From the IMG/VR virus record IMGVR_UViG_3300037231_000299, positions 1 through 34,632 of that record: a stretch of 34,632 nt of DNA. One strand, given 5' to 3'. The stretch comes from a virus. Positions 1 to 7,922 of the stretch are shown piece by piece. The notes beneath the pieces are model-generated. The model worked only from the letters and a program-made list of their open reading frames with translations, was not told the origin of the DNA and did not search any database. Position numbers and translations under genes: made by a program. Position 1 is the stretch's first letter, and every line of letters starts with the position of its first letter.

Positions 1-1128
1 ATGATTGTTCCAAATCAAATGACAAGCAGACGCTGTTTTCAATGCGAAACGGAGAATCCGCCTGAGCAATCCTTTTGCGGCAGTTGCGGCTCTGCCCTTG
101 TGCTCAAGGACTACATTGCTGGACAGGTGACCAAGGAACTTGAGACCGCTGTTCGCGACCGCGATGTACTCGAAACAGAGAGTGCGATTAGAGTCTTCGA
201 GCAAGCGTGGAAGTGGACAAAGCTCTTTTTGGAAGTCCTTGCGGTTCCTTTCATAGTCGTAGTGACGCTCCTCGGCTGGTTGGGATGGAAAGAGTTCGAC
301 CTCTCGAAAACGGCGCAGAATCAAAAAGAACAGATTGAAAGCACCGCCAACACCGCACGCAACGACATAGGTCAGGTGTCTGCGAAGTCCGTCGAAGAGA
401 TTCAGAAAGAGTCTGGGAAGACGATAGAAGCAAATCGCGATTCCGCTGCGAATGCCATCCGATTGTCCGATGGTGTCAAAGCAACTGCATCGAAGACAAC
501 GAAGGAACTACAAGACGAAGCGGCTTCTGTGAGGACTGAGGTTGCGAACTCTAAATCTGAAATCGAGGCGGTTAAGCAATTGCAACCTGAGTTTGACTCA
601 ATGCGAACTCAGCTTGGAAAGGCAACGTCTGACTTGGCGGCTCAACAAAAGGTTATCTCTAGCTCTGAAGATTTTGTGAAGCATGTTTTTTCGATGCACG
701 CCACGTATATGTTCTCAATTAGCGAGTTCGTTCAGGCAAATGCGATTGTTATTCCGGCACCTCAAGGCGTCAAGAACTCGACCGTGTATATGTTGGTTCC
801 AGATACTCCCGTTGATGGGACGCTTCAACTGCAATGGGGAGTTTACGCTCAGCCGCCGAACTCCTATCTTCATATCCATAACTTGATTATCTTCTTCTGG
901 GGCGAAAATCCGAACAATCTTAAGGCAAACGCTCTGGCCGTCTCATTTTTTGCAGACAAGAGCGACAGAGAGACCATTAAGACGCTCTCGTTCCGTGATG
1001 GACGAGCATACGCAGATGATCAACCGTTGCCGAAATTCTTCCAGCCAGACCCTGAGTTTAAAGGGAATAAATGGATGCCTTTCATTTCGACGCCTCCTCC
1101 ACTTCAGCCATCACCTATCAAGCCGTGA
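1..1128 (+). CDS. Zinc-ribbon, membrane-anchored coiled-coil protein of unknown function
   Basis: The 375-residue protein opens with a zinc ribbon, CFQC at about residues 12-15 and CGSC at 26-29. A hydrophobic segment at about 78-95 should cross the membrane once. A long Ala/Glu/Lys/Ser-rich stretch (about 100-220) looks like a coiled coil, and a folded C-terminal domain rich in aromatic and beta-type sequence ends in a Pro-rich tail. It is probably an inner-membrane protein with the zinc ribbon in the cytoplasm; no function is recognised. The ATG is the first base of the window, so no ribosome binding site is visible and the gene could begin further upstream. It lies outside the late operon on the opposite strand, so it is either a lysogeny-expressed accessory (moron) gene or host DNA next to the attachment site. 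Confidence 0.75.
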   Translation: MIVPNQMTSRRCFQCETENPPEQSFCGSCGSALVLKDYIAGQVTKELETAVRDRDVLETESAIRVFEQAWKWTKLFLEVLAVPFIVVVTLLGWLGWKEFDLSKTAQNQKEQIESTANTARNDIGQVSAKSVEEIQKESGKTIEANRDSAANAIRLSDGVKATASKTTKELQDEAASVRTEVANSKSEIEAVKQLQPEFDSMRTQLGKATSDLAAQQKVISSSEDFVKHVFSMHATYMFSISEFVQANAIVIPAPQGVKNSTVYMLVPDTPVDGTLQLQWGVYAQPPNSYLHIHNLIIFFWGENPNNLKANALAVSFFADKSDRETIKTLSFRDGRAYADDQPLPKFFQPDPEFKGNKWMPFISTPPPLQPSPIKP

Positions 1129-1156
1129 AAAGCTTATCTGAGGTAAACTACTCAGC

Positions 1157-1387
1157 ATGAGCACAACTTTAATTGCCCTTATCGATGCCGAGATTTCCCG
1201 GCTGCAACAGGCCCGAATCGCGTTCGCTGAAACAGCCAAGAGAGGTCCGGGACGACCGGCCAAGTCTGCGACTACTGCCCCAGTCGCCAAACCCAAGAAG
1301 AAGCGTAACCTGACGCCTGAGGGCAGAGCCCGGATTGCTGCGGCTGTGAAGGCGCGTTGGGAAAGACAGAAGAAGACTGGAAAGTAG
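1157..1387 (+). CDS. Small basic AT-hook protein
   Basis: This 76-residue Lys/Arg/Ala-rich protein has a short N-terminal helix with heptad-like spacing (about 3-25), then a GRP-type AT-hook (RGPGRPAK, about 30-37), a Lys-rich linker, and a C-terminal LTPEGRARIAAAVKARW motif that probably forms a basic helix. Proteins of this layout are thought to bind AT-rich DNA in the minor groove, like small nucleoid proteins. It starts 28 bases after the upstream gene on the same strand. A decayed copy of its C-terminal motif lies about 330 bases downstream, so the family was duplicated here. The DNA-binding role is inferred from the AT-hook only. Confidence 0.7.
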   Translation: MSTTLIALIDAEISRLQQARIAFAETAKRGPGRPAKSATTAPVAKPKKKRNLTPEGRARIAAAVKARWERQKKTGK

Positions 1388-1398
1388 GGAGACGAACT

Positions 1399-1608
1399 AT
1401 GAAGACGTTTTGGACGAGTTGTCTGTTTCTAGCCGTGAAAGGGCCAGCAGGTTGGATACAACTCTTTGCGATTTTCATTTTTGGTTCACTCATACTTCTG
1501 CTCTTAGGGCTCGGCCTCAGGCGTCTAGCCCAGCCGTACATTGACAGATGGAACTCGATACTTGCATCGGTATCACGGGCGCAAAGCATCCTGCGTCAAG
1601 GCTTCTGA
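1399..1608 (+). CDS. Possible small membrane protein
   Basis: A 69-residue frame from an ATG 11 bases after the stop of the AT-hook gene. It has one strong hydrophobic segment (about residues 17-36, rich in Leu, Ile and Phe) followed by Arg-Arg and an amphipathic tail. Its close spacing to the gene before it and the clear membrane segment favour a real small protein. There is no family recognition and no strong Shine-Dalgarno sequence, so it stays tentative. An earlier in-frame ATG at 1357 overlaps the upstream gene and is less likely. Confidence 0.35.
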   Translation: MKTFWTSCLFLAVKGPAGWIQLFAIFIFGSLILLLLGLGLRRLAQPYIDRWNSILASVSRAQSILRQGF

Positions 1609-1800
1609 CCGAGCTAGTTCTGACTTCATCGAATGATTTAATGCCCCTAGAAGGCCGTGCCCGGATTGCAGCCGCAAAACGCACGTTGGGCGATGGTGAA
1701 GAAGACAACGAAGTAGTTCAACTTGTCCACACATAGTTCGCACAGAAATTCGTCTATACTCTTTTCCCATGGCGAACAGCAGGGCGAGTATGGACTTCAT
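1573..1800 (-). CDS. Possible short ORF coupled to the end of the late operon
   Basis: This 75-codon frame begins with ATG overlapping the TGA of the sigma-like gene (ATGA). An AAGGA sits 6 bases upstream, which looks like translational coupling. The first 11 residues are hydrophobic, and the rest is basic and resembles no known family. Its second half runs antisense to the AT-hook remnant, which argues that this is a chance frame. It is kept only because of the start-site context. Confidence 0.25.
   Translation of the reverse strand: MKSILALLFAMGKEYRRISVRTMCGQVELLRCLLHHRPTCVLRLQSGHGLLGALNHSMKSELARSEALTQDALRP
1648..1716 (+). pseudogene. Frameshifted remnant of a second AT-hook-type basic protein
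   Basis: The sequence encodes LEGRARIAAAKR, matching the EGRARIAAA motif of the intact gene at 1157-1387. After the ACG codon at about 1682-1684 the match resumes in another frame, reading WAMVKKTTK and then a TAG stop at 1714-1716. This is the usual ending of such proteins (basic Lys/Thr tail). One extra base in the ACGTTGGG stretch breaks the frame. No AT-hook or N-terminal helix is left upstream, so this is the 3' end of a decayed duplicate. Confidence 0.6.
1752..1795 (-). terminator. Inverted repeat after the last late gene
   Basis: The arms 1752-1761 (GTCTATACTC) and 1786-1795 (GAGTATGGAC) pair over ten positions with one G-U, around a 24-base loop. The repeat lies directly downstream of the stop of the last late gene at 1797. 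There is only a weak T-rich tail on the minus strand, so it may be an mRNA-end stabiliser or weak terminator. Confidence 0.35.
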
Positions 1801-2750
1801 TTGCAGTCCTTATTACTCTTCTTTCTGCCGTGAGTTTTGATTACAAGAGATACTCCAGTGGCAACATACACAGTATCGCCATCTCGCTCACCGGATGCTT
1901 TAATCGTCTTCTGCCGTAATAGATAGTTAGCATACGAGCGTACATGGCTCAATGGCTTGTCCAGTCTCAGCGCCACTTCACGTAGGGTCAGGCCGCTGGT
2001 GCTATCCGATATGAGCTTTAAAGCTGGGAGAGATGCGCTACCATCCGCACGCTTTGATGGGCGTCGTGGTCGAACCGAAAATCGGTTAGAACTGGAATAC
2101 CATTTCGTGCGATTGCTAAATGGCTCTCCTGCAAAAGCCTCCGCAAGTGCAATCGTTCGCTTCACCGTAGCGCCCTTGCAGCCTGATAAGACTTGGTCTT
2201 CCAGAGCGACGATATGAGGCACGAAGTCAGGATCGTGCAGTTCCACGAAGGCAAGAAATTCCTTTAGAAGCAAAACGCGGTCGATGTCGTTTTTAAGACC
2301 GTCGCCCCGCGAGTCCCTGTGAAGCATGATGAGTTCACGCGGTTCATAATCGCCGTCATCTCCTCCCCCTCGCGACTGCTGATCGAGGCTGACGTTTCCG
2401 CGTTGCGTCGCGGCATCTGTAGTCGAAGTGAGGAAACAATTTCGTATCAGATGATTTATATACTGCCAGAAATGAGCTTTGTTTGAATTCTTGACGCTAT
2501 CCAGAAACACAGCATTGACGTATGCAATCATGTCGGTCGCCATTGGAAATCTGCTCTGGCTTCCCGGCGGGGAAAGTAGCTTTAGCCAGACTCTTTGCTC
2601 CAGATCGTCCAAATCATCGAGATATCGCCACTTCAGGCAAAGCCGCCTGACATTATCCGCATATCGCAGAAATAGCTCGTGCGCGTCCTGCGGACAAATC
2701 CAACCATCGTCGAAGACGAGATGACCATCTTCTGTAAATTTCGCTGCCAT
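1797..2750 (-). CDS. Sigma-70 region-2-like protein with C-terminal winged helix
   Basis: The N-terminal third has the look of sigma factor region 2: a helix containing ADNVRRLCLKWRY, then an acidic LDDLEQRVWLKLL segment comparable to region 2.1/2.2, then a stretch at about 75-110 where region 2.3/2.4 would lie. The C-terminal part (about 255-317) has a predicted winged helix (LTLREVALRLDKPLSHVRSY plus a beta hairpin) and a basic tail. A Gly/Asp-rich linker and a middle helical domain separate the two. It probably acts in transcription control. The ATG at 2750 is preferred (317 residues); a TTG at 2789 with an AAGG upstream would overlap the preceding gene. It is the last clear gene of the late operon. 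It could also be a replication or helicase-loader protein with a chance resemblance. Confidence 0.5.
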   Translation of the reverse strand: MAAKFTEDGHLVFDDGWICPQDAHELFLRYADNVRRLCLKWRYLDDLDDLEQRVWLKLLSPPGSQSRFPMATDMIAYVNAVFLDSVKNSNKAHFWQYINHLIRNCFLTSTTDAATQRGNVSLDQQSRGGGDDGDYEPRELIMLHRDSRGDGLKNDIDRVLLLKEFLAFVELHDPDFVPHIVALEDQVLSGCKGATVKRTIALAEAFAGEPFSNRTKWYSSSNRFSVRPRRPSKRADGSASLPALKLISDSTSGLTLREVALRLDKPLSHVRSYANYLLRQKTIKASGERDGDTVYVATGVSLVIKTHGRKKSNKDCK

Positions 2751-2776
2751 ATAATCTAATACCAATGTTCGGTTAT

Positions 2777-3067
2777 TTAATGTCCCCAAAAGGTCGCCTT
2801 AATATACTCATAGGCGACGAGTACAAGACCCCACAGGACGATGGACGCCCCTGTTAACTTCCACCACTGTTGCTCTAAGGAATTGATTCTGTCTTCAGCC
2901 TCGCTGAGTCGGCTGGGCGTACCGTTGTCCACAATCGCGGGTTTGACTGTAGCTTCGATTTTGGCAACTCTCTCACCCACGCCGCTTAGTTCTTGACGCC
3001 ATTGATAAATGTCGTTTCGTAAGTCGCGGATGTCCTGTCGAATCTCTTGTATAGTGTTGTCGTCCAT
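2777..3067 (-). CDS. XhlA/holin-like coiled-coil membrane protein
   Basis: The protein is 96 residues from the ATG at 3067, which has a clear AAGGGG five bases upstream; longer in-frame starts run back into the tip-protein gene and lack such a site. The N-terminal about 55 residues form a coiled coil (IRQDIRDLRNDIYQW, then VGERVAKIEATV), a second short coil follows (LSEAEDRINSLEQQW), and one membrane segment ends the chain (about 72-90). This layout matches XhlA-type haemolysin/holin proteins, which sit in the cytoplasmic membrane and help release lysin. The position just after the tail tip gene suits a lysis gene. It could instead be a membrane-anchored tail or superinfection-control protein. 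Confidence 0.5.
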   Translation of the reverse strand: MDDNTIQEIRQDIRDLRNDIYQWRQELSGVGERVAKIEATVKPAIVDNGTPSRLSEAEDRINSLEQQWWKLTGASIVLWGLVLVAYEYIKATFWGH

Positions 3068-3125
3068 GTTGCCCCTTAATGACGCTGTTGCGTTCTTGGT
3101 TTCAAAGCTGCGTTTATTTCCCATT

Positions 3126-6100
3126 TCACTGAATATAAATTTCAAAAACTTGCAGCACCGTCGCACCGCCGCCGTTCGCGGTTCCCGCAGGCTGGTTAGC
3201 GATGCCATTGACGGTGACCGTGCTGAGATTCGTCCCGCTGGGAATGGTGTAGGTGTACGTCGTGCTCGCGGTCGTCGCATCAATCGAGGCGACGGTGGAG
3301 ACGGTCGAACCGATCTTCACCGTGATGGAGCAGCTTCCAGCGGGCGAAGCGCCGACATTCGCAGCCGCTACGACCGACAGAGTCATCGCCGCCGTAGTAG
3401 TCACGTTGGCAAATCCACTCCAGGCGCAGTTCCCTGTCGAGTTCAAATAGGCGAACGTCGGGATGTAGCTCGGGTAAGTACCCGGCGATGTCTCGACGGT
3501 CCACCACTGCGCCACGACGTTCGCGTTCGTGAGGACATTGTTGTCATAGGCGTTGATGGGGTTCGTTGTCGTCGACGAGCCGGTGTCCGTGTACGTGGTC
3601 GGTTCATAGCGGATCGAGTAGGATGGCGTCGTGATGGTGCCGATCAGGAAGTATCCGACCTTGCCCAAGTAATCGCTCTGATTCTTCGTAGCGATCGGTG
3701 TAATCGCTCCACCGGCAAACGTGGGATCGACGTAGTAAACGTAATAGAACTGAGACTGCAACAGTCCTGTGATGGTGTAAGCACCGCCAGGCAAGCAAGC
3801 GACGGAGAGACCGCCGATTGTCGCGTCGAACGGAGCGACGTATATGTCCGCTGTGCCGCTGGACAGCGCCCATGCACTGAGAGTTCCGGCGGGCGCGACA
3901 TTCGCTCCGGTCGTTGCCGTCGACGAAAGCGTGATGCTGATTGTTACGCTGGCGACCTCAACCCATGCGCTCGTGGTGCCGTTCGGACGCACGGAGCGAA
4001 TCCTGAAGTTGTAGACCGAGCCAGCGACGAGCGGTCCGACGAATGCCTCGAATAGACCTACGTCAGCCGTGCCACCCGTCTGCCAGACGGAGGCCCCAGA
4101 CAACTGATATTGAATCTGAATCTCAGTGACAGAGATGTCCTGAGGAGCATCCCAAGACACGAGAGCCTGAGGGATGACAGTTCCGTCCGGGTTGATAATT
4201 GCAGTGCCAGCGGATGAGGTCACCGTCATCGTGGTCGGTGCAGCCGGAGTCGATGGATAGTAGCCAGTGCCGAGAGCGGGAATGTCCGTTGGCAGTAGCT
4301 CGTCCTCTTCACTCCACTCATAGACGGTCGGGTCGGTCGCATGTACGCTTACCGAGCATGAGAGAGCGATAGCGCCCTCATTGCCGTTCGCATCACGCAT
4401 CGGCTCCGCAACCAGTTGCAGTTTGTCGATTTCGAGATACGCGCTGCTCAGTCCCAGAATGCCGAAACTGAACTGCATGATGTCACACGGCTGACACTGC
4501 CAAGCCGTCATGCTCATTGGGAAGATTCCCGTTGCTTGAAAGCGATTTCGAAGCAGAGCAATCTTTGCGAGACGCTGGGCTTGAGTGATAGAAGGAACAC
4601 CACGGAGCGTTAGCTCATGAGGAACCTGAATGCCGCCATCTTGCACTAGCCATTCATTCGCCGAGTATCCGTGTAGAGTGTCTTGGGCGTACTGCGGGTA
4701 GTTCGTCGGCTGAAAGGCATAGTTCCACAGGTTCTCGGTCGTGCCGTAGTACCACCCGTTTGCGTCGTATAGATTTGAAAACGGAGGTACTGCCGAGTAC
4801 GGATAGTTGGGAGCCACGTAGGTGCCGGTCACGTAGTTGAACAGGTCTCTCGACTTTCGGTACGGAAGCCAGTTGAAATCTCCGACGACAGCGGATTCGT
4901 CAAGCGCAATGCTGGCTCCAACCCATGAAGCGGGGTAGATGTACCACTCACCGCCGACGCGGCTGTAGCGACCGCCAGCGGCTGGCATCATCATGGCGAG
5001 GACATCGCCGGGCGCGGTGCCGGTGTCGTAGTGGAGACACTGAACGTAACGAGCTTCTTCGCCTTGAGAACCTGTCACAGCTTCATCGCAGATGTTGGCC
5101 GCAGCGATTAGCTGAGTCTGATTGACGGTGTTGTCGTTCAAGCCGAACACCGGGTCTGTAATCACGTCTGCGACTTGCAGCGCCCAGTTCGTGGTGTAGA
5201 CGAGCGTGCCGCTACGAGGGTCAAGAATAGTGTTCTTGCCGTTAACCGTGATGCGAATTTCAGGGAGCGTCGAGAACTGAGCGGAGTCGTATCCGATGTT
5301 GACATACAGATACGCACAGCCAGCGAGCCTCGACGTGGATGCCCACACAGCGTCATTAGCTGATAGCGACGACATGTAGTCGCCCTCTGGCTGGTCACCG
5401 AAGCGTGCCTCGCAGAATACTTTGCCAGCGAAGTTGTAATGCGGCCCACCCGGTCCGATGCCATAGCCAAGTCCGTATCCGGGCTGTGATGGGTCTTGCT
5501 GGTCAGCAGCCGCAGTGCCACCGAACGTGTACGCGCCTTGGACATCGGCAACGGTCGCAGACGTGTATCCGCTGCCGCCCGTGCTCACAGTGATTGACCA
5601 AACAGGTGAGCCAATTGTGCCTGAGTTCGTTGCCCATGCCTCAGCACCGGAGCCGCCGCCAGTGTCGGAGATGCGGACGCGATAGCGAACTGGTTTGACA
5701 TTCGCGAATCCAGAGCCACCAGTCGCGGTGATGCCCGTGATGACGCCACCGCTGATGCTGACAACAGATGTCGGAGGATCGGACACAGTGCCGCATCCGA
5801 TGTTCGCGGGGCTTCCGCCGTCTTGCGACCAGTACACTTGGCGACCATCGAGATACAAGTTCTGAAATGCATCTATCTCATGCGTTGCGATTGCAATGAC
5901 GAAGTTGTAAACGTAGTTGCCGCCCGAACCACCAGCGCCCGTCGTTGACTGATAAACAATCGTCCCACCGACTCTCTGTGTGCCGAGGATGATTTGGCGA
6001 AGTCCCGCAGCCTGTCGGGTAGTGATGCCCATACCCCGGTTATCAGCAAGAGACTGAGCAAGAGCGGAGGCTTCGAGAGTGACGCCCAAACTGGCGGTCG

Positions 6101-6212
6101 CAGAGATGGCCGCGATAAGCAGCGGAGTGAACGCACCACCAGTGGCAATCGTTGCGATGACCGCTCCGACATCGGCGAGGAGTAACCCCGCACCTAGAAT
6201 TGCTTTAGACAT
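3126..6212 (-). CDS. J: Tail tip/host specificity protein (J-like, central tail hub)
   Basis: The 1028-residue protein ends the tail module, where the host-specificity protein sits in lambda-like phages. It has a hydrophobic N-terminal segment (1-45), a hub-like region (about 60-330 and 340-620, with the YSRVGGEWYIYPASW segment), a fibronectin type III domain (about 657-760), and C-terminal beta-rich receptor-facing modules (about 760-1028). Two Gly-rich insert modules (GGVITGITATGGSGF at 155-169, STGGSGYTSATV at 210-221) resemble units of the secreted protein at 10539-13931. It should form the tip that contacts the host surface. Its start overlaps the end of the NlpC/P60-like gene by 8 bases. 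Confidence 0.85.
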   Translation of the reverse strand: MSKAILGAGLLLADVGAVIATIATGGAFTPLLIAAISATASLGVTLEASALAQSLADNRGMGITTRQAAGLRQIILGTQRVGGTIVYQSTTGAGGSGGNYVYNFVIAIATHEIDAFQNLYLDGRQVYWSQDGGSPANIGCGTVSDPPTSVVSISGGVITGITATGGSGFANVKPVRYRVRISDTGGGSGAEAWATNSGTIGSPVWSITVSTGGSGYTSATVADVQGAYTFGGTAAADQQDPSQPGYGLGYGIGPGGPHYNFAGKVFCEARFGDQPEGDYMSSLSANDAVWASTSRLAGCAYLYVNIGYDSAQFSTLPEIRITVNGKNTILDPRSGTLVYTTNWALQVADVITDPVFGLNDNTVNQTQLIAAANICDEAVTGSQGEEARYVQCLHYDTGTAPGDVLAMMMPAAGGRYSRVGGEWYIYPASWVGASIALDESAVVGDFNWLPYRKSRDLFNYVTGTYVAPNYPYSAVPPFSNLYDANGWYYGTTENLWNYAFQPTNYPQYAQDTLHGYSANEWLVQDGGIQVPHELTLRGVPSITQAQRLAKIALLRNRFQATGIFPMSMTAWQCQPCDIMQFSFGILGLSSAYLEIDKLQLVAEPMRDANGNEGAIALSCSVSVHATDPTVYEWSEEDELLPTDIPALGTGYYPSTPAAPTTMTVTSSAGTAIINPDGTVIPQALVSWDAPQDISVTEIQIQYQLSGASVWQTGGTADVGLFEAFVGPLVAGSVYNFRIRSVRPNGTTSAWVEVASVTISITLSSTATTGANVAPAGTLSAWALSSGTADIYVAPFDATIGGLSVACLPGGAYTITGLLQSQFYYVYYVDPTFAGGAITPIATKNQSDYLGKVGYFLIGTITTPSYSIRYEPTTYTDTGSSTTTNPINAYDNNVLTNANVVAQWWTVETSPGTYPSYIPTFAYLNSTGNCAWSGFANVTTTAAMTLSVVAAANVGASPAGSCSITVKIGSTVSTVASIDATTASTTYTYTIPSGTNLSTVTVNGIANQPAGTANGGGATVLQVFEIYIQ

Positions 6213-6666
6213 GCCATGCTCTCTTTATCTGTGTAATGGGCAGTTTGAGATAGCCCTTTGCGGATGCGACGGCGACGTGACGCCCGGTGAGATGTACTAG
6301 ACCTGCGCTCAATGCGCCGTCGTGCTCAACAATGACGAGGTCGCCACGCTGCGCCTTCAGCGGATGAGCCCACTCGGTCAGATCGTGCTTTGCCGCACAG
6401 TAAGCGGCTGCATCTTCGACGGTGCCGCTCTCGACGCCTGTAATCGTTGCGATGGCCTCGATTGCAGATGTCTCGTCGGTGTACTTGCCACGGAAGTCGG
6501 CAGCGATGTCCACCCCAGTCATCGCTTGAATGCCGTCCGCACAGAACAGAGCACAATCATGTGTGCCCCATTCGTAAGGGGTGCTGGCACGAGAGACGAG
6601 GAACGTGTGAAGCTCCCGCGTATCCCATGTCCGGGAACGCTTTAGTTTGGTTTGTGTAGTTGTCAT
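6205..6666 (-). CDS. NlpC/P60-like tail-associated peptidase (DUF6950-like)
   Basis: The 153-residue protein has the arrangement of a papain-like NlpC/P60 fold: a candidate catalytic Cys in THDCALF, and a His in GLVHLTGRHVAVA after a QRGDLVIV strand. In siphoviruses such proteins (lambda gpK C-terminal domain and relatives) sit at the tail tip and cut peptidoglycan during DNA entry. The gene lies between the distal tail gene and the J-like gene, as expected. The ATG at 6666 lies 11 bases after the previous stop and is preferred over a GTG at 6690 that would overlap it. It is shorter than lambda gpK and lacks its N-terminal metallopeptidase domain. Confidence 0.75.
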   Translation of the reverse strand: MTTTQTKLKRSRTWDTRELHTFLVSRASTPYEWGTHDCALFCADGIQAMTGVDIAADFRGKYTDETSAIEAIATITGVESGTVEDAAAYCAAKHDLTEWAHPLKAQRGDLVIVEHDGALSAGLVHLTGRHVAVASAKGYLKLPITQIKRAWHV

Positions 6667-6677
6667 ATATCGTGCTT

Positions 6678-7235
6678 CTAGGCGTTCCACACAAGTGCTT
6701 GGTCGTTGAGGGATTCAACCCAGATGTATCCTGTGTCGCCGGGGTAGTAGATTTGCTGGTCGGCATTCGTGTATCGACGCTGATTCGCTCTCAGAAGATT
6801 TGCCAGCTTGTTTTCGAGAGCCAACGAAATCGACACCGTCTCTGTGCTCACGCTGATAGTCGGCTGGTCAACAGTTCCGACGAACAGCGGATACGGAGTC
6901 CCGAAGATGTTTCCATTGCCATCAAGAAACGCAAGATAGATAGTGACCGGAGCGCCAAGCTGTATGTCAGTCAGACACTCGGACAGAATGAGCGGGTCGA
7001 TGCCCGATAGCGTGATGGTTGTCCCATACGCTTCGACATCGCTGCCCTCAGTGATTTTGTCTAGCTTCCCGAAGTCTCCGACGCCCGTGTATGTATTCCC
7101 GCCATAGACGAGATTGCCGACTCCAGTCCAGCAATAAATGGTCTGCGTGTGAAACGTGATTGCAGCCATGAAGCAGGGACGAATATAGCTGCTCGTGAGC
7201 GGAGTTAGCATCCCGCGTGATATATCTCTAGGCAT
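6678..7235 (-). CDS. Distal tail/baseplate protein (gpL-like, DUF2163-type)
   Basis: The 185-residue beta-rich protein has a YTGVGDFGKLDKITEGSDVEA segment of the kind seen in phage minor tail proteins next to the tip (the lambda gpL/DUF2163 group). The repeated pattern of short strands and the C-terminal region with YPGDTGY fit a ring-forming tail component. It sits between the Dit-like protein and the peptidase, in the position of lambda L between M and K. It starts 3 bases after the Dit-like gene stop. The exact family is a judgement from position and general look; no catalytic motif is expected. Confidence 0.6.
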   Translation of the reverse strand: MPRDISRGMLTPLTSSYIRPCFMAAITFHTQTIYCWTGVGNLVYGGNTYTGVGDFGKLDKITEGSDVEAYGTTITLSGIDPLILSECLTDIQLGAPVTIYLAFLDGNGNIFGTPYPLFVGTVDQPTISVSTETVSISLALENKLANLLRANQRRYTNADQQIYYPGDTGYIWVESLNDQALVWNA

Positions 7236-7238
7236 AAT

Positions 7239-7892
7239 CTATCTCGCTTCGACTGCGTTAATGCTGATTTGAGTAAGGCTGGTATAGTCGCTATGCCAAG
7301 TGCGTTTGTTGTCGGCAAGGCGAAAGAGTCCAACGGTGTTGGTGAGAATCAAAGCTGTTCCATTGGCGGGAGATTCTCGCAACGACGGCCATATCGAGAT
7401 GGTTGCGTTGCCGCCGCTGTCGCTGTTGACGGGCTCACACACTTGGTGGAGTCGATAGCCAAGCTGAATGTAGTCGCCAGCCAGAAGCAGCCCAAACGTG
7501 CTTGGCGTCCATCCTTCGGTTACCAGAGAAGTGGCGGAGGTCAGATTATTCGTCCCTGTTGTGTTGCAGACAGGAGCGCCTGACGGTTGACCGAGTGGAG
7601 TCGTCGCGTATGGGTCACCAATCTGAAAAACGTTCTGCGTACCTCTCAACTCAGAAAGGAAGCCACGCCATGCAGCCGCAGTCCAGCGACTCATCTTCGG
7701 CGTGGTGAACTGAATCGACCAAGCGTCGGCACCCGGCCATGCCTGAGTTTGAGTCTGTCCCGGCACGAATGGCGACTGCACTTGTGCCACTGAGTCAATG
7801 AGGGCTATGCTCCACTGACTAAGTCCGGGATAGCTGGGCAATTGGACGAGCGTATATGTACTGCCCGAAGGCAATGTAATCGTGCTGGACAT
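7239..7892 (-). CDS. Tail protein after the tape measure (gpM/Dit-like)
   Basis: The 217-residue protein begins with a beta-rich region and contains the WSIQFTTPKMSRWTAAAWRGFLSELRG segment, in which a helix carrying Trp and Arg follows a strand. This is common in the small distal-tail proteins directly downstream of the tape measure gene. It probably forms the ring that ends the tail tube and starts the tip complex. The start ATG lies 30 bases after the tape-measure stop. The assignment rests on the segment above and gene order. Confidence 0.6.
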   Translation of the reverse strand: MSSTITLPSGSTYTLVQLPSYPGLSQWSIALIDSVAQVQSPFVPGQTQTQAWPGADAWSIQFTTPKMSRWTAAAWRGFLSELRGTQNVFQIGDPYATTPLGQPSGAPVCNTTGTNNLTSATSLVTEGWTPSTFGLLLAGDYIQLGYRLHQVCEPVNSDSGGNATISIWPSLRESPANGTALILTNTVGLFRLADNKRTWHSDYTSLTQISINAVEAR

Positions 7893-7922
7893 GAGGGGAA
7901 TCCTTTATCTATTGCGCTTGCT

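Noticed and set aside
3067-3283. Longer N-terminus for the holin-like gene
   Set aside because: The extra part lies over the end of the tip-protein gene and is Arg-rich shadow sequence. The ATG at 3067 has a clear ribosome binding site.
3009-4055. 348-codon plus-strand frame
   Set aside because: It is antisense to the tip-protein gene, extremely Arg-rich with no domain pattern, and has no ribosome binding site: a shadow of the GC-rich minus-strand gene.
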